Origin: Hyphomonas sp. | GTDB lineage: Bacteria; Pseudomonadota; Alphaproteobacteria; Caulobacterales; Hyphomonadaceae | Direction of reading: 5' to 3' | DNA: 64,000 bases | Assembly: GCA_020638455.1 (NCBI GenBank) | Contig: JACKIK010000001.1 | Coordinates: forward strand, 124,001-188,000 | Part shown: in pieces, positions 60,841-64,000 of the stretch | How positions within the stretch are numbered: position 1 is the stretch's first letter | How the letters are laid out: each line of letters opens with the position of its first letter | Program-made: the position numbers and the translations under genes | Notes under the pieces: model-generated | Database searches by the model: none | Seen by the model: the letters and a program-made list of their open reading frames with translations, nothing else | Told to the model about the DNA's origin: nothing

Positions 60841-62999
60841 GGCCCCTTGTCAACCCCCAGATAGGTCTGCATTTCTCTTGAGGAATTCTCTGTAGAGTTG
60901 AACCTCGCTACCAACTCTTCCGTGAAAGCCCTCTTGTCGCCACTGTCGCGCGTTACATAGGCTGTAATCAGAACAATCAGCTCGGTTCGTGTGCTGGAAA
61001 GCGTAGTATTTCGGAATGCATTGCCGAGCACGGGAATGTCTTTGAGGATGGGCGTGCCTGTCTCGTCCCGCGTGGTCGTGTCCTGAATCAATCCGCCAAG
61101 GACGGCGGTGGCCCCATCTTCGAGCGACAGTTGCGTGGTCACCGAGCGGTTTGAGATAGTTGGACTGGAAATTGCCGAGGTCGTGGTCGGAATGGCCGTG
61201 GACACTTCCTGGGTGATGGACAGGTCAACCCGGTTGTCCGCATAGACGATCGGCTCGATCGACAGCAGCACGCCTGTCGATCGGTAATCGACGGATTGAA
61301 GGACATCTGTCAAGCCGACACCATCCTGGGTGTCGGCCGCCCGCTGAGACGTGATCACCGGCACGTCGGAGCCCACTTGTATTTGCGCAGATCCACCGGA
61401 CCGGGCCATCAAACGCGGAGTGGAAAGGACCTTAAGCAGATTGTTCTTGGCGAAGAAGTTCAGCGCGGCTTCCACATTCCCCGTCACAACCGCGACATTG
61501 GTCCCAGTTCCGCCAAGACCGAGGCCTTCATTGCCGAGCCTTGCTGAAATATCCGAATTGCCAAGGCTGTCCAGAAAAAACTCAACCCCGTAGCGTGTAT
61601 CATCGGTCAGCGTAATTTCCGCGACAGTTACCTCAATCATCACTTCGGCGGGCGGAACATCAAGCCTGTTCAGGAGAGGGTGAATAAGGTCGTACTGCGT
61701 CGGCGTGCCGGTGAAGATCAACTGGTTCGACAGCTTGTTGACCACGATATTGCCAGTGTCGGACACGGCGCTGGGTGTGGCCGGCTGAGCGTTGCGATCC
61801 GGCGGGAGTTGTTGCGACTGTTCAGTCGGTGGAGCCGACTGACGCGCAATGACCTGCTGGACGACCTTGGCCAGGATCTCGGCATCGACATTTCGGACAT
61901 CGTACACATAGACTTGAGGCTCATTGCCCTTTCGCGTCGGCCTGTCGAGCTCGTTCAGCCAGAAACGCGCACGGGAAAGCCCCGCCGGAGACCGGGAGAA
62001 TATGAAGAGGTCGTTAGAATACTCGACTGGAATGATCAGGATCGGCTTCTGGATCGCCTTGTTGGTGCTCGCCTGCCAGCCTTCGGCTTCGAGCAAGGAC
62101 GAGACTTCTTCGGCCAGCTGATCTGCGGACCAGAAAACCGGAGAATAGCGCTCGGCCTTGCTTCCTGCATAGGCCAGTTCATCAAGTTGATCCACAATCG
62201 CGATCGCCGCATCTAGATCTCTTGGCAATCCGGTCAGCGTCAACACATTAAGTCGCGGATTGGTTTCAATCTGGAGAACCTGCTTGTCTGGAAACGCCTG
62301 ACGAAGGATCTCTTCCATCTCATTAGCCGAAACGGCATTCAGCTCGACAAACTGCACGACGGGCCGTAATTCCTCGGGAATGTCAGCGCGCGATCGCGAC
62401 TTGATGAAACGCGGCATCTTCGACTGGAGGCTGGCATTTGTCACAATCTGGTAGACGCCGTTTTCAGCGTAGATGCGCAGGCCATAGCTTTCGAGCGACG
62501 AACTGACGAGCTCGATAAAATCGTCAGCTCGCATTCGACCAGAGGACCGAAGCTGGATAAGTTCCTTGCGCTCCGCTACGCCGGGCCCGGTTACATAGGG
62601 AACACCCAACATATTGCCGAACACGACATCCACAAATTGCGGCAAGGGAAGTGCTGGTACAGCGGCATCAACCGTACTGCTTGCCGGCTTCGGGCGCTGC
62701 GCAGGCGCGCCCGCACCATCGAGCTCCGGCGCACCGGCGCGCGATACGCTGGGGACCTCGATCTCGCTGGTCCGGTCATTCGCCGAACCAGAGCCCCCAT
62801 CATTGACCGCCAAACCCGATTCCTGATCGTCTGCTCGTTCGGTGCGCGGGACAGCATCGCCAATCCTGCTATCCGTCAGAAGGCTATCGACCACAGGCTT
62901 TGGCTTCTCGGAATGAGCGCAGCCCGCCAGAATAATTGCGCCAACAGTCCCCAGCGCCCAATATTTCAGGGCACGATGATCTTTCTGATCATTCCTCAT
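60837..62999 (-). CDS. gspD: Type II secretion secretin GspD, lipoprotein type
   Basis: About 720 residues from the ATG at 62999, with a lipobox signal (ALGTVGAIILAGCAHS). A disordered linker leads to N0 (LPQFVDVVFGNMLGVPYVTGPGVAERKELIQL), N1 (VVQFVELNAVSANEMEEILRQAF), N2 (VYVYDVRNVDAEILAKVVQQVIA) and the secretin core with PPAEVMIEVTVAEITLTDDTRYGVEFFL, LKVLSTPRLMARSGGSAQIQVGSDVPVITSQ and TTQLSLEDGATAVLGGLIQDTTTRDETGTPILKDIPVLG. It forms the outer membrane channel for folded exoproteins. A lipidated secretin could reach the outer membrane without a separate pilotin. The upstream GTG at 63035 adds 12 residues without a ribosome site. Confidence 0.93.
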   Translation of the reverse strand: MRNDQKDHRALKYWALGTVGAIILAGCAHSEKPKPVVDSLLTDSRIGDAVPRTERADDQESGLAVNDGGSGSANDRTSEIEVPSVSRAGAPELDGAGAPAQRPKPASSTVDAAVPALPLPQFVDVVFGNMLGVPYVTGPGVAERKELIQLRSSGRMRADDFIELVSSSLESYGLRIYAENGVYQIVTNASLQSKMPRFIKSRSRADIPEELRPVVQFVELNAVSANEMEEILRQAFPDKQVLQIETNPRLNVLTLTGLPRDLDAAIAIVDQLDELAYAGSKAERYSPVFWSADQLAEEVSSLLEAEGWQASTNKAIQKPILIIPVEYSNDLFIFSRSPAGLSRARFWLNELDRPTRKGNEPQVYVYDVRNVDAEILAKVVQQVIARQSAPPTEQSQQLPPDRNAQPATPSAVSDTGNIVVNKLSNQLIFTGTPTQYDLIHPLLNRLDVPPAEVMIEVTVAEITLTDDTRYGVEFFLDSLGNSDISARLGNEGLGLGGTGTNVAVVTGNVEAALNFFAKNNLLKVLSTPRLMARSGGSAQIQVGSDVPVITSQRAADTQDGVGLTDVLQSVDYRSTGVLLSIEPIVYADNRVDLSITQEVSTAIPTTTSAISSPTISNRSVTTQLSLEDGATAVLGGLIQDTTTRDETGTPILKDIPVLGNAFRNTTLSSTRTELIVLITAYVTRDSGDKRAFTEELVARFNSTENSSREMQTYLGVDKGP

Positions 63000-63044
63000 G
63001 CGTCGTCCACTCTTCAAGGTGACACCCAGGACCACTGCAATTTT

Positions 63045-63566
63045 CTATTGCACGCCAGTGGTCGACTTCAGTTGATCTATCCGGCCGAGATCCGCATCGA
63101 GCCCCTTGCCGCCGGGTTTGCCATCTGCGCCATAGGAAAACACAACAGGCTTCGATACGGCCCCGTCAAATGGAACCGCAGCCAGGGCATAGTGATAGGT
63201 CCTGCCCCATGGATCGGCCGGAACGTCACCATCGAGGTAGGGACCTGACCAGAGCTGCCGGGTTTCCTCATCCTGCGGCGGCTGGACCAGTACGGCCAGG
63301 CCTTCCTCCTCGGTGGGGAATCGCCCGACATCCAGCCGGAATGTCGACAAGGCCGATTCCAGCGTGCGAATCTGTGTCCGGGCGGCAGTGACCTTCGACT
63401 TGTCCAGCTGGTTGAACAGCGTAGGTCCGACGAGCGTGGCCAGAACCGCCATGATCGCCAGCACGATGAGAATTTCCATCATGGAATAGCCAGCATCTGA
63501 GCGTGGCGACTTGAGATTACATCGCCGCAGGCGGCAAGCCACGCGTCGCAATTTGCCGTGAACCAT
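63045..63566 (-). CDS. gspG: Type II secretion major pseudopilin GspG
   Basis: A 173-residue pseudopilin with the site DAG|YSMMEILIVLAIMAVLATLVGPTLFNQLDKSKVTAARTQIRTLESAL, then FRLDVGRFPTEEEGLAVLVQPP, LWSGPYLDGDVPADPWGRTYHYA and SYGADGKPGGKGLDADLGRIDQL, the calcium-binding loop region of GspG. The mature protein starts with Tyr rather than Phe. It forms the shaft of the secretion pseudopilus. A basic leader of about 26 residues precedes the cleavage glycine. It lies 19 bases after gspF and 46 bases before gspD, in one operon. Confidence 0.95.
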   Translation of the reverse strand: MVHGKLRRVACRLRRCNLKSPRSDAGYSMMEILIVLAIMAVLATLVGPTLFNQLDKSKVTAARTQIRTLESALSTFRLDVGRFPTEEEGLAVLVQPPQDEETRQLWSGPYLDGDVPADPWGRTYHYALAAVPFDGAVSKPVVFSYGADGKPGGKGLDADLGRIDQLKSTTGVQ

Positions 63567-63584
63567 ATCGCACCTTCTGCAAAA

Positions 63585-64000
63585 TCAGATGTCGAAGTCG
63601 TAAAGACTCGTCATCGCCAAGACAACCGCGACGACCAGCAAGCCGACAATGCTTGACACAAGAAGGACGGCAAGTGGTTCCGCAATCGCAGTGAGACGCT
63701 TCGAAAGCGCGGCAATATCCGACTTGTAGGAGTCTGCGGCCAGAATAAGCATCCGGTCCAGAGTACCCGACTTGCGCCCCGTCGACATCAGGTCCAGCAA
63801 CATCGGATCCGCGGACAATACGTTCGTCGCAAATGCTTCATCCAAGTCTGCCCCGGCTCTGACGTCGCGGCGGACACCGGCGAGTTGCGCCGCCAGATCC
63901 CTGGCTCGCACGGTCTGCGCCGCAAGGTCGAGCGCAGGCAACAACTGGGCACCGTTTGCCAGCGCGACGCCAAGCGTGCGAGCCCAGGTCTCGAAATCCG
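63585..64000 (-). CDS. gspF: Type II secretion inner membrane protein GspF, C-terminal part
   Basis: The frame is open to the end of the window, so only the last ~138 residues are visible. They match the second GspF domain: ETWARTLGVALANGAQLLPALDLAAQTV, VRAGADLDEAF, LSADPMLLDLMSTGRKSGTLDRMLILAADSY and the final membrane helix AEPLAVLLVSSIVGLLVVAVVLAMTSLYDFDI. GspF is the polytopic platform protein that couples the GspE ATPase to pseudopilus growth. gspE is expected beyond the window. Confidence 0.92.
   Translation of the reverse strand, partial: DFETWARTLGVALANGAQLLPALDLAAQTVRARDLAAQLAGVRRDVRAGADLDEAFATNVLSADPMLLDLMSTGRKSGTLDRMLILAADSYKSDIAALSKRLTAIAEPLAVLLVSSIVGLLVVAVVLAMTSLYDFDI

Overview
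The window reads as a chromosomal segment of a GC-rich alphaproteobacterium. The der-, clpS/clpA-, phasin-, kdsA- and kdsD-type genes, PhhA, the ABC-type polysaccharide exporter and the style of the type II secretion genes suggest a Hyphomonadaceae/Caulobacterales-like marine or aquatic heterotroph. That placement is an inference from protein character, not a database result.

Bases 1-19,900 are mostly housekeeping. They carry a BamB-like propeller end, Der GTPase, an ArsM-type arsenite methyltransferase, a Tat-exported nitroreductase-like protein coupled to a MarR regulator, ArfB, an RcnB-like protein, KdsA, an RluE-like pseudouridine synthase, an MscS channel, a beta-lactamase-fold serine hydrolase, ClpA/ClpS, a phasin, a DacA-type carboxypeptidase, KdsD, a SIMPL protein, GalE and a CAU-anticodon tRNA. 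Between the rcnB-like gene and kdsA lies an unusual 26-codon mini-gene. Its Shine-Dalgarno is a perfect complement of the 16S rRNA 3' end, and inverted repeats surround it.

Bases 19,949-54,300 form a surface-polysaccharide region. Sugar-nucleotide genes make UDP-xylose, UDP-galactose, UDP-sulfoquinovose and dTDP-rhamnose (rmlB-D-A together, rmlC 22 kb away). There is an ABC exporter (wzm/wzt), several glycosyltransferases, a pyruvyltransferase, an O-acyltransferase, methyltransferases and a DegT aminotransferase. Two giant multi-module proteins stand out. One of 2058 residues joins sulfotransferase, coiled coil, four short repeats, an RgpF-like module, a WbsX module, GT4 and GT2. One of 1124 residues is WbsX-GT4-GT2. 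The stretch from about 29.4 to 44.8 kb looks richer in A/T, and holds nested, decayed IS3-family insertion sequences, a frameshifted methyltransferase and an orphan SEC-C motif. A decayed sulfotransferase start lies at 49.57 kb. The region looks repeatedly rearranged by transfer.

Bases 54,487-64,000 hold minus-strand type II secretion genes (gspF end, gspG, gspD as a lipoprotein secretin, gspI, and a separate gspJ). Three genes sit between gspI and gspJ: a strongly expressed-looking secreted acidic protein, a tandem-duplicated methyltransferase and a sulfotransferase-GT4 fusion. An IS fragment lies immediately beyond gspJ, where gspK would be expected.

Taken together, the window describes an envelope-building locus: nucleotide sugars are made, assembled by large fused glycosyltransferases, decorated with sulfate, pyruvate, acyl and possibly methyl groups, and exported by an ABC system, next to a protein secretion system with a likely surface cargo.
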